Assembly: GCA_027489475.1 (NCBI GenBank)
Contig: JAIXZQ010000269.1
Coordinates: 1 to 10,662, forward strand
Length of the DNA: 10,662 nt
Reading direction: 5' to 3'
Source of the DNA: Methylophilus sp.
GTDB taxonomy: Bacteria > Pseudomonadota > Gammaproteobacteria > Burkholderiales > Methylophilaceae
Position numbers and translations under genes: made by a program. The notes beneath the pieces were generated by a model. That model saw nothing but the letters and a program-made list of their open reading frames with translations. It was not told where the DNA came from and searched no databases. The stretch's first letter is position 1. Each line of letters begins with the position of its first letter. Of the stretch, positions 4,918-10,662 are shown in pieces.

Positions 4918-6342
4918 TTAGTTTCCAAGCCCCGGCGAACGATCCCGCGGTTTAGCTCCGCGATCTTGCGCAACCGCTTTATAGGTGCGCAAATTCGTGT
5001 CCAACTGACGGCGGGCGCTTTCACGCTCGGCTTCGCGTTGCTGGCGGGATTGGTCAGCACGTGTTTCGGCGTGACTGTGACGGTCGGCAAGGCCAGACAA
5101 AGCTCGCTTGCGGCTGTCGGCTATCTCTTGCCGCTCTGGCGCATACCTCGCCTTCACTGCCTCTGCTTGAGTCTTGCGGGTGTCTTTGGCCTCAGCGGCA
5201 AGGCTTGAACGTTCCCGCTTGTGAACGGCGCTCAAAGCTTTTCGTGCGCCCTCTTGGGTGCGCTTGGTGCGGCCTGTAAAATCAATCATGACAAGCAAGC
5301 GGTTCAAAAGTTTGCTCTCTTTGGCTTTGAGGTCAGCGCGTTGCTGGGTGTGCTGCTTACGCATATCCGCAATCTTGGGCGCTATCGCTTTCTTGACAGC
5401 TTCACGGGCGGCGCGTGATTCCATCTCCTCTTTAGCGCGAACATCATCTAAGCGTAGGCGATGTGTCTTTTTGACTGAATCGACCTCAAAGCGCCGCTTT
5501 CTAGCGTCTGCACGAAGCCCGCTTTCAAGAACGCGGTCAGCGCTGCGTTGCTCACGTTCAAGTCTAGCCCGCGCCCGTGTTTCAAAGTCGGGTGAACGGG
5601 CAGCACGTTCAAGATTAAGGTCGATGATTTCCGCCTGACGCTCATTGCGGGTGCGTCCCAGATCGATGCGGGGATAGTCGATCTCTCTACCATTTGCGGT
5701 CATTCGCGATTTGCTTTCGGGGCGGCGCACATTGGCTTCGATATGTGACGCTCTCGGGCCGATATGGATCGTAGGTTCACGGTCTACGCCTTGGGCTTCG
5801 AGTGACCTGCGATCAATCCGTGCAGCCACGCCCGCCCGCTCAAGGGCGGTATTGCAAACGGTTTCCCAACGCTCCCGCACCCATTCCGCCGCCTTGGGTG
5901 TTAGCCCTGCCGCTTCACGGTCGCGGGCGCTGTCTGAAAGCTTTAAGACGCGCTTGCCTGTCTCAATATCGCGATCCCGAATGACAAGGTGAAGGTGGGG
6001 GTTTCCCTGATCCTTGCCTTCTTGATGGATAGCGGCAAACCAAGGCACGCGGTTTTGTGTCAGCTCTCCCGCGAACTCTTGAACAAGCGCGAGCCGTTGC
6101 TCCTTGTTTAATTCACGGGGGAGGGCGATCCGCACCTTGTCGATCAAACGCGCATTTTTTCGGTCGGCGCTTTCTTGGCGATCCATCCACGTGCGAGCGG
6201 CTTGTGCGTCACTTGGGATATGTTCGGCAAGGATAACGGGTTCGGCGTCTTCGCGGGCAATGTAGCGGAGATGCGCTCCGCTCGTGCCTGAAGCGTGTGT
6301 GGTCTTGCCCACGCTCGTAAGATTGCACGAATAGATCGCCAT
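4918..6342 (-). CDS. mobA: MobA/MobL-type relaxase (MOBQ)
   Basis: 474 residues from the ATG at 6342, with GAAGG 9 bases upstream. The open frame extends to 6489, but family members begin MAIY.., so the extra 49 residues are not counted. The relaxase nicks oriT and stays covalently bound to the 5' end. The N-terminal 130 residues form the nuclease: MAIYSCNLTSVGK, a tyrosine in HLRYIARE (Y27, close to the catalytic Tyr25 of RSF1010 MobA), and the metal-binding histidines H106, H116 and H118 in IHQEGKDQGNPHLHLVIRDR. Residues from about 250 are extremely rich in Arg, Lys, Glu and Ala with almost no hydrophobic clusters except one around LLNRLLVMIDF, so a long coiled coil is likely. No primase domain is present. 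The gene heads the minus-strand group mobA-parA-partner and points away from the oriT at 6726-6755. Confidence 0.92.
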   Translation of the reverse strand: MAIYSCNLTSVGKTTHASGTSGAHLRYIAREDAEPVILAEHIPSDAQAARTWMDRQESADRKNARLIDKVRIALPRELNKEQRLALVQEFAGELTQNRVPWFAAIHQEGKDQGNPHLHLVIRDRDIETGKRVLKLSDSARDREAAGLTPKAAEWVRERWETVCNTALERAGVAARIDRRSLEAQGVDREPTIHIGPRASHIEANVRRPESKSRMTANGREIDYPRIDLGRTRNERQAEIIDLNLERAARSPDFETRARARLEREQRSADRVLESGLRADARKRRFEVDSVKKTHRLRLDDVRAKEEMESRAAREAVKKAIAPKIADMRKQHTQQRADLKAKESKLLNRLLVMIDFTGRTKRTQEGARKALSAVHKRERSSLAAEAKDTRKTQAEAVKARYAPERQEIADSRKRALSGLADRHSHAETRADQSRQQREAERESARRQLDTNLRTYKAVAQDRGAKPRDRSPGLGN

Positions 6343-6468
6343 CGCTTTGCGCCTTCGATTACGGTTGCCGACGCACGGACACACAAAGCCGTGCACATTC
6401 AACCGCAATCGTGCGCCTGCTAGCGGGCGATCTGATTGCGTTGCTCTGAAAGGCTGGCTCTGAGTGCG

Positions 6469-6482
6469 TGGGTGGCCACCCA
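6469..6482. repeat. 14-bp perfect palindrome
   Basis: TGGGTGGCCACCCA, flanked by GTGC (6464-6467) and GCAC (6486-6489), which extend the symmetry with small offsets. It lies 127 bp upstream of mobA, a plausible operator for relaxase expression or an accessory-protein site; no function is proven. Confidence 0.45.
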
Positions 6483-6725
6483 ACTGCACGCGGCAAGCAT
6501 TTCAGATGCTCCAGCCCGCTTCTATGTGGCGGGTCTGGTTATGGGGTTCCAAGGGGCAAGCCCCATGGTTCCTGAGAGGTTTGGAGAGGGGGAAATCCGC
6601 TCTCCTATGCCGTGGGCGTCAGGATGTCGTCTGCCACTTTGTGGCTAGGGACACCCGCCCGAACGAAGGCGACTAGCGCAAGCGCAGAGCCGTATCGGTC
6701 GGGAAAAGCCCTCGGCACGGTGCAC

Positions 6726-6755
6726 GGGTTTTGAAAAAACCCAAAAGTGCGCCCT
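6726..6755 (+). other. Origin of transfer (oriT), MOBQ type
   Basis: Inverted repeat GGGTTTT (6726-6732) / AAAACCC (6736-6742) with a 3-base loop, followed 2 bases later by AAGTGCGCCCT (6745-6755). The RSF1010/R1162 oriT has the same build, a hairpin followed by the nic core AAGTGCGCCCT or a one-base variant. By analogy the nick falls between GTGCG and CCCT on the plus strand, about 6751/6752. The coupling protein gene would then enter the recipient first and mobA last. A MOBQ relaxase gene next door agrees with this. Confidence 0.85.
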
Positions 6756-6816
6756 ACCTATTACCATAATATCACAAGCACACTCGACGTGTCCAGTTTC
6801 TGCGCTAAGCTGTCGT

Positions 6817-8649
6817 ATGCCTTCGATCCCTCCTTTCCCTCGTAATTTCAGAGACACGGCTTCAGCTTCGTCCCCATTGGCTACTGCGTCATGGTCGGAA
6901 CTCACTTCGCTTTGGCAAAGTGGCTCAATCTGGCTCGGTCGAAATGGCAAAGATGAAATCATCGGACATAGTGATGATAGACACATGGTCACGGTTGCGG
7001 GGTCTCGTGCTGGCAAAGGTCGTTCTGCCATTGTGCCCAACCTTCTGACATGGCCGCACTCTGCATTCGTAATCGATCCCAAGGGGGAAAATGCGTCCCT
7101 AACGGCTGCCGTGCGGGCTAGTCGTTCGGGTCATAAAGTCGTCGTTCTTGATCCCTATCGCGTGGCAACGGTCGGTGATGAATTGCGAGCTGGCTTTAAT
7201 CCGCTCGATCTCATCGCGGGCGATGATGATGCGGCAATCGACCTTGTGGCGGCGATTGGTGACGCTCTCACGGTTTCAGGCTCCTCAAAGGATGTTCATT
7301 GGGACGAAAGCGGGCGCATGGTCATTGAAGGGCTGTTGCTTCATATCCTGACAAGGGAAGGGAAGCCGCGCACGCTTTCAGCGATGCGCCGGCTTCTGCT
7401 TGAAGGTGATCCCGAAACAGCGGCAACCATGACCGCGCTCAAGCGGGAAGAAGCCTCGCATAAAGCTCGCATGAAAGCGCTTGATGGCGGCAAATCAGAA
7501 GATGAAGCAGATCAAGCCGCGAATGAGGCGGCGGGGAAAGTAAAGCCTGTGAAGCCCTTTGCGGCGCTCTGGTTCTCTATGTCTGCCACTGGTGCAACTA
7601 ACCCTTATGTAGCTTCTGTGATCCGTGGTGTGGCAGAAGCGATCCTTGATATGGGGGAAAATGAACGGGGTTCGGTGCTTTCAACTGCGCGGCGCAATAC
7701 CAAATTTCTCGACACGCCTGCGGTCGCTGAAAACCTTTCGGGGGCTGGCTTCAACCCTGACGCACTGAAAGCGGAATCGGGCGGCGTCACTGTCTATTTG
7801 TGTTTGCCAGCTCGTGCGCTTCCTACTCACGCACGCTGGCTTCGACTTTTGGTCAATCTGACCTTGACGCGCCTTGAAATGGCGGGGCTATCACAACCAG
7901 CTTCGGGCGGGTCGATCCTCTTTGTGCTCGATGAATTTGCCGCGCTTGGCCGATTGGAAGCTATTGAGAAAGCGGCGGGGCTTATGGCTGGCTTTGGGGT
8001 GAAGCTCTGGCCGATCCTTCAAGACCTTGCGCAACTCAAGCGCCATTATGCTGAAAGCTGGGAAACATTTCTCGGCAATGCCGGATGCCTTCAATTCTTT
8101 GGCAACACTGACCTAACAACCCTTGAATGGGTCTCAAAGCGCATGGGGCAAACTGAAATCGAGCGCGAGACAAGCTCGCGCTCAAGCTCCGTTGCGTCAT
8201 CGTCCTCTAAGACTTGGGGAGAATCCAAACAAACGGGGGATGCTGTGCAAACTGGCACGGCTGACGGCGTGTCAGATATGGCCGCTCTATCGGCGCAAGC
8301 AACGCGGGAAGGCGGGGACGGATTATTCGGCCTTCTCGGACGTGCCAACTCTGGAACAGATGCTAGAACGCACACGCAATCTTCTGGGCGATCCGTTTCG
8401 CGCTCCGCCTCAAACACCCAGGGCGGATCATCTTCGGAATCCAATACAGAAGGGACAGGCTCCACTATGGCGCTGCATAACGTGCCTTTGATGACGCTTG
8501 ATGAAATAGCCTCACACTTTGATCGTGAAAGCGGCCTTCAGGTGATTTTCATCGGCGGCGGGCGTCCTATCGCGCTTCGTCGAACGAATTGGGACTCTGA
8601 TATTTTTTTACAGGCGGCACCGAAAATCGCTTCTGATCTACATAAATAG
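6817..8649 (+). CDS. VirD4/TraG-type conjugative coupling protein without membrane domain
   Basis: 610 residues, ATG at 6817 with no good ribosome site and no better start near. It is the hexameric ATPase that hands the relaxase-DNA complex to a type IV secretion channel. Walker A is AGSRAGKGRS (61-70, K67), followed by VPNLLTWPHSAFVIDPKGEN, the classic VirD4 stretch. Walker B is ILFVLDEFAALG (367-378, D372/E373). GQTEIE and PIALRRTNWDSD near the end are also family-typical. VirD4 proteins usually start with two transmembrane helices; here the 40 residues before the nucleotide domain are soluble and I see no hydrophobic segment. Residues 205-245 hold a charged helical insertion inside the all-alpha region. 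Residues 452-550 are a Ser/Thr/Gly-rich, low-complexity tract. The gene starts 60 bp after the nic core. No channel genes occur on the plasmid, so it must dock to a helper system. Confidence 0.9.
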   Translation: MPSIPPFPRNFRDTASASSPLATASWSELTSLWQSGSIWLGRNGKDEIIGHSDDRHMVTVAGSRAGKGRSAIVPNLLTWPHSAFVIDPKGENASLTAAVRASRSGHKVVVLDPYRVATVGDELRAGFNPLDLIAGDDDAAIDLVAAIGDALTVSGSSKDVHWDESGRMVIEGLLLHILTREGKPRTLSAMRRLLLEGDPETAATMTALKREEASHKARMKALDGGKSEDEADQAANEAAGKVKPVKPFAALWFSMSATGATNPYVASVIRGVAEAILDMGENERGSVLSTARRNTKFLDTPAVAENLSGAGFNPDALKAESGGVTVYLCLPARALPTHARWLRLLVNLTLTRLEMAGLSQPASGGSILFVLDEFAALGRLEAIEKAAGLMAGFGVKLWPILQDLAQLKRHYAESWETFLGNAGCLQFFGNTDLTTLEWVSKRMGQTEIERETSSRSSSVASSSSKTWGESKQTGDAVQTGTADGVSDMAALSAQATREGGDGLFGLLGRANSGTDARTHTQSSGRSVSRSASNTQGGSSSESNTEGTGSTMALHNVPLMTLDEIASHFDRESGLQVIFIGGGRPIALRRTNWDSDIFLQAAPKIASDLHK

Positions 8650-8691
8650 ATATGCCTAGAAATTCCTCTACGCATATCAACAGGATCATAA

Positions 8692-8793
8692 ATGATTGAA
8701 ACACTTACTATAATTAAAATTACTGCATCTATAACACTAACTTTATTTCAACTCGGATTGTTAGTTTTCAAATTGAGACAGAAGAACAAATAA
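8692..8793 (+). CDS. 33-residue single-helix membrane peptide
   Basis: ATG at 8692 preceded by AGGA (8682-8685) at 6 bases, better than the site of the gene before it, and ended by TAA at 8791. The peptide begins MIETLTIIKITASIT and then LTLFQLGLLVFKLRQKNK. One hydrophobic segment (about residues 6-27) is followed by a strongly basic end (KLRQKNK), predicting an inner-membrane helix with the C-terminus in the cytoplasm. It lies 42 bp after the coupling protein gene, in the same direction, and just before a terminator, so it is probably cotranscribed. I do not recognise it. It could be an anchor or modulator for the soluble coupling protein (inference), a toxin-like small peptide, or chance; the AT-rich composition counts slightly against a conserved gene. 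Confidence 0.5.
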   Translation: MIETLTIIKITASITLTLFQLGLLVFKLRQKNK

Positions 8794-8798
8794 TTTTC

Positions 8799-8826
8799 GG
8801 GGGGGGGCTTATGCCCCCCCCCTTTT
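8799..8826 (+). terminator. Rho-independent terminator with G9/C9 stem
   Basis: Nine G plus C (8799-8808), loop TTAT, then G plus nine C (8813-8822) and TTTT (8823-8826). The 10-bp all-GC stem and plus-strand T-run fit an intrinsic terminator for the coupling protein unit. It lies between two convergent genes, but on the minus strand no T-run follows. Confidence 0.85.
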
Positions 8827-8832
8827 GCGTTT

Positions 8833-9627
8833 CTAGTTAGCTGAAGCTGTAGCGCCTTCATCGGCTCTTACTCGCGTAAGGGCAGGATCAGGAAGGCCAT
8901 TGAAGACGGCTTGAAACACACTGCTTCGACTTTCGTTAAAGGCTTGGGTTTGCTCCCGCACCATGCCTTGCCGGATTTGCTGCCCGACGCCGCACGCCTC
9001 TTTCAGCTCGTAGCTGTCAAAGGCTGCGCCAAGCAGACAAGTTACGTCTGCAAGTCCTGCACCTGCTGCAAGTCCGCCTTGGCCTGAAGCAATGGCGCGG
9101 CTTTGCGCGTCAATGAGCTGAGCCTCCTGCTTCATAGCCGCGTCCACAACAAGATTTGTGCGCTGATACAGGATGCCATATGCTTGGCTTGTCCGATCAA
9201 GTTCGGCTTGCAGTGTCCTGATATCGGTCTGATAGCCTAGCTCGATCTCGCGCAAGTCAGCTTGATAACGCCGCTCTGCCTGCCGTTCGCCTTCAGTGCG
9301 GGCTTCGGCCAATTTGGCTTCAAAACTAGAAACTTCATCAGCCTTAGCCTCCACTTCGACGGCTTCTGTGTTCCCTTGAAACGTCCCAATCAAAGTTGAA
9401 GGTTTCAATGGTTCAACAAAGGCGGCTTCTGCGAGGACAAGCAAGGCCATCATGGCAAAGCCCCCGCCAAGGATACCTTTTAAGGCTCCACCTGTGCGCT
9501 GTGGCCGATAAGGTTGACGAGAGACGCGGGCGGGTTCCGCCCCTGTCATTTGTGGAATTGCATCTGGGAAACCCTGCCAAGGGTCACGGGGTTCGGGTAG
9601 TTGTGGGAAGTTCTGCTGGTTGTTCAT
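8833..9627 (-). CDS. Unrecognised one-helix membrane protein with coiled coil
   Basis: 264 residues, ATG at 9627 with a strong AGGAGG 4 bases upstream. I do not recognise a named family. Residues 1-50 are Pro/Gln/Arg-rich and presumably cytoplasmic. Residues 51-70 (GILGGGFAMMALLVLAEAAF) form one transmembrane helix with basic residues before it, so the C-terminus should face the periplasm. Residues about 88-175 are a charged, regular heptad-like helix (FEAKLAEARTEGERQAERR.. to ..MKQEAQLIDAQ), a probable coiled coil. A Gly/Ala patch (181-191) is followed by two cysteines, C197 and C212, which could form a disulfide. The layout loosely resembles minor channel components or membrane anchors of transfer systems. 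It is convergent with the coupling protein unit and could be its membrane partner (inference). Codon use and GC content match the backbone rather than the restriction cassette. Confidence 0.8.
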   Translation of the reverse strand: MNNQQNFPQLPEPRDPWQGFPDAIPQMTGAEPARVSRQPYRPQRTGGALKGILGGGFAMMALLVLAEAAFVEPLKPSTLIGTFQGNTEAVEVEAKADEVSSFEAKLAEARTEGERQAERRYQADLREIELGYQTDIRTLQAELDRTSQAYGILYQRTNLVVDAAMKQEAQLIDAQSRAIASGQGGLAAGAGLADVTCLLGAAFDSYELKEACGVGQQIRQGMVREQTQAFNESRSSVFQAVFNGLPDPALTRVRADEGATASAN

Positions 9628-9638
9628 GTTGCCTCCTG

Positions 9639-9651
9639 CCTCAGTCTGAGG
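9639..9651. promoter_or_regulatory. Small dyad upstream of the membrane protein gene
   Basis: CCTCAG-T-CTGAGG, a 6-bp inverted repeat around one base, immediately upstream of the AGGAGG ribosome site. In RNA it could form a short hairpin close to the ribosome site, or in DNA act as an operator. No function is shown. Confidence 0.3.
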
Positions 9652-9701
9652 ACTTGCAGGAAGCTAGGCAGACGGGCTTTGCGCCCCTGAATGATCGAGC
9701 G

Positions 9702-9776
9702 CTACGCCAAGCGTTTTCTAACGTCCTGCAAGCCGCGTTCAAGCGGTTCGCTACTACATTGATCGTCGATATTCAT
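9702..9776 (-). CDS. Possible 24-residue small ORF
   Basis: Minus-strand ATG at 9776 with GAGG about 8 bases upstream, stop TAG at 9704-9702. The peptide is MNIDDQCSSEPLERGLQDVR followed by KRLA: charged and amphipathic in character and with no membrane segment. It lies 74 bp upstream of the membrane protein gene, in the same direction, so it might be a leader peptide or the start of a decayed gene. Chance is quite possible at this length. Confidence 0.25.
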   Translation of the reverse strand: MNIDDQCSSEPLERGLQDVRKRLA

Positions 9777-9958
9777 CGCTCTATCCTCGGTCGGCTAACA
9801 TTGCCGCCGTCCCATAATGAACGCATGGATTTTAAACTTGTGGAAGGGGGGTAAAGAACGATTTGCAGTTACTTTTTGATCGTGCGCGGCTTACCTATGC
9901 AGATCAATCAACTTCCATCTAAATCGCCATGGCTTAGACAGCAATTCGCTAAAGTTCT

Positions 9959-10662
9959 TCACTTTCTTGCTGAAACATCAAATTCTATTAATTCCTTTTT
10001 GGAATTGCGTTTGCGTATTGGCCGCATCTCAATGTTTGAGAAACCAAGCTCGGACAACATATCTCCATATAGCTTTTCTGTAGGCATCAGCGTTCCATAA
10101 AACGTTGAATTTCCAACGATATAATGGATTTCCGCCCCAGAGCTAAGAATTTTCGATAGGCCTTCAAAGTGATGCCACATATCATCTGAATATTTTGCGA
10201 CATAGTTGGCAAGTAATTTACCATTTGCATTATCAGCGTGTGAAATAGTCTCCAGCGTCGCCGATAGCCATTTGGGCGTAAAAGCTTCTGCTGAAGCTTC
10301 CCATTCCATCAACCGACTGGTTGCAATTCCCCATGTTCCACCTATCGCCTGCCAATCGAGTTCGCCTGCATCGCGGCCGCTTTGTAGGTAGCCCAACCAA
10401 TACATGTATGGGCGTAGTTCCCGAATGTATGACATTCGATTAGCATACGGCGGAGATGTGATAACAAGATCGAATTTCTTAGGAATCTGACTAAGAGCGC
10501 GTGCATCACCATGAAGGATTGAAATCTCTCCGCTTGGCGACGTCGCTGCCCCTTTTAAAACATGGTTTAGATCATCTTGAAATGACGCGGTGAGATCCGC
10601 AGGCAAAGCTAGCTCGCCCTGATTTCCATCACGAAAAGACATCGATTGGTGATTAAACGCCG
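9959..10662 (-). CDS. Site-specific DNA methyltransferase, C-terminal part (split by linearisation)
   Basis: This is the catalytic half of the enzyme that begins at 654; an ATG at 10642 is internal (residue 186) and not the true start. It contains ILHGDA, then FDLVITSPPY, the motif IV loop that holds the flipped target base. SPPY is found in both N4-cytosine and N6-adenine methyltransferases. Downstream it carries RELRPYMYWLGYL and then HYIVGNSTFYG, consistent with the later strands of a Rossmann-fold methyltransferase. The protein ends in a basic tail (KRNSKKELIEF..ARK) and a TGA at 9961-9959. The full protein is 412 residues, a normal size for a type II methyltransferase, with no frameshift seen. 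It is last in the recombinase-nuclease-methyltransferase series. A 331-bp geneless gap separates it from the next minus-strand gene. Confidence 0.92.
   Translation of the reverse strand, partial: AFNHQSMSFRDGNQGELALPADLTASFQDDLNHVLKGAATSPSGEISILHGDARALSQIPKKFDLVITSPPYANRMSYIRELRPYMYWLGYLQSGRDAGELDWQAIGGTWGIATSRLMEWEASAEAFTPKWLSATLETISHADNANGKLLANYVAKYSDDMWHHFEGLSKILSSGAEIHYIVGNSTFYGTLMPTEKLYGDMLSELGFSNIEMRPIRKRNSKKELIEFDVSARK
10544..10662. repeat. Terminal direct repeat, right copy (assembly overlap of a circle)
   Basis: Exact copy of bases 1-119. Read together with the left copy it closes the plasmid, and one of the two copies should be removed before counting genes or length. Confidence 0.95.

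Larger units (their letters stand above)
6343..6816. other. Geneless mobilisation region between mobA and the coupling protein gene
   Basis: 474 bp between two divergent genes with no convincing coding sequence. It holds the mobA leader, a 14-bp palindrome (6469-6482), a GGGGCAAGCCCC hairpin (6553-6564), the oriT (6726-6755), and an AT-rich patch (TTACCATAATATCAC, 6761-6775) that may carry the promoter of the rightward gene. Confidence 0.7.
9628..9958. other. Geneless gap between membrane protein and methyltransferase
   Basis: 331 bp without a clear gene. It contains the leader of the membrane protein gene, a possible 24-codon minus-strand frame (9776-9702), an inverted repeat CCGC/GCGG around GTTCAA (near 9733-9746 as read on plus), and a weak GGGC/GCCC hairpin (about 9673-9686). 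I see no strong terminator after the methyltransferase, so its transcript may run on into the membrane protein gene. Confidence 0.55.

Noticed and set aside
6343..6489. 49-residue N-terminal extension of the relaxase
   Set aside because: MOBQ relaxases start at MAIY..; the extension is low in protein character and overlaps leader and palindrome sequence, and a GAAGG site serves the ATG at 6342.
9396..9854. 152-residue plus-strand frame
   Set aside because: Antisense to the start of the membrane protein gene, whose AGGAGG site, membrane helix and coiled coil are convincing; no ribosome site for the plus frame.
1..10662. tRNA, rRNA, resistance or T4SS channel genes
   Set aside because: None of the translations or nucleotide patterns I read matched these; the plasmid appears mobilisable only with a helper.

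Overview
The window is a complete small circular plasmid written as a line. Bases 1-119 are repeated exactly at 10544-10662, so the circle is 10,543 bp, and the linear cut falls inside a DNA methyltransferase gene. The replication initiator (RepA of the RPA family), the MOBQ-type relaxase, the small ParA/ribbon-helix-helix partition pair and the codon style all point to an alphaproteobacterial host. Rhodobacterales or Rhizobiales is my inference; no chromosomal marker is present. The equal-length terminal overlap looks like a de Bruijn assembly of a circle, possibly metagenomic.

Layout. (1) 2047 down to 1, continuing across the junction to 9959, minus strand: a three-gene cassette of serine recombinase, putative restriction endonuclease and DNA methyltransferase. 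Each pair is joined by a 4-base ATGA stop/start overlap. A near-perfect 26-bp palindrome lies about 50 bp upstream and resembles a Hin/Gin-type crossover site. (2) 2048-2745: a geneless stretch with a dense run of small perfect hairpins (2189-2452), then the replication origin: AT-rich DNA, six 17-bp iterons and a perfect DnaA box. (3) 2746-3810, plus strand: repA. (4) 6342-3836, minus strand: relaxase, ParA and a small ribbon-helix-helix partner. GTGCAC-rich repeats and an 18-bp perfect palindrome around parA probably mark the centromere or operator. (5) 6343-6816: a geneless mobilisation region holding an oriT with the MOBQ nic core and its adjacent hairpin. (6) 6817-8649, plus strand: a VirD4/TraG-type coupling protein with no membrane segments, followed by a 33-residue one-helix peptide and a strong G/C hairpin terminator. 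(7) 9627-8833, minus strand: an unrecognised protein with one membrane helix and a long coiled coil. (8) 9628-9958: a short geneless gap before the methyltransferase end.

How it fits together. RepA, the iterons and DnaA replicate the circle. ParA with its partner, and probably the recombinase acting at a single site to resolve multimers, keep it stable. The restriction-modification pair adds post-segregational stability and phage defence. The relaxase, oriT and self-encoded coupling protein make it mobilisable. No mating-pair-formation (T4SS channel) genes are present, so transfer needs a helper element. The restriction-modification cassette is visibly more AT-rich than the backbone and looks like acquired cargo.

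The least conventional points are the recombinase-restriction-modification coupled operon with its hix-like site, and a soluble coupling protein sitting beside two unassigned single-helix membrane proteins.
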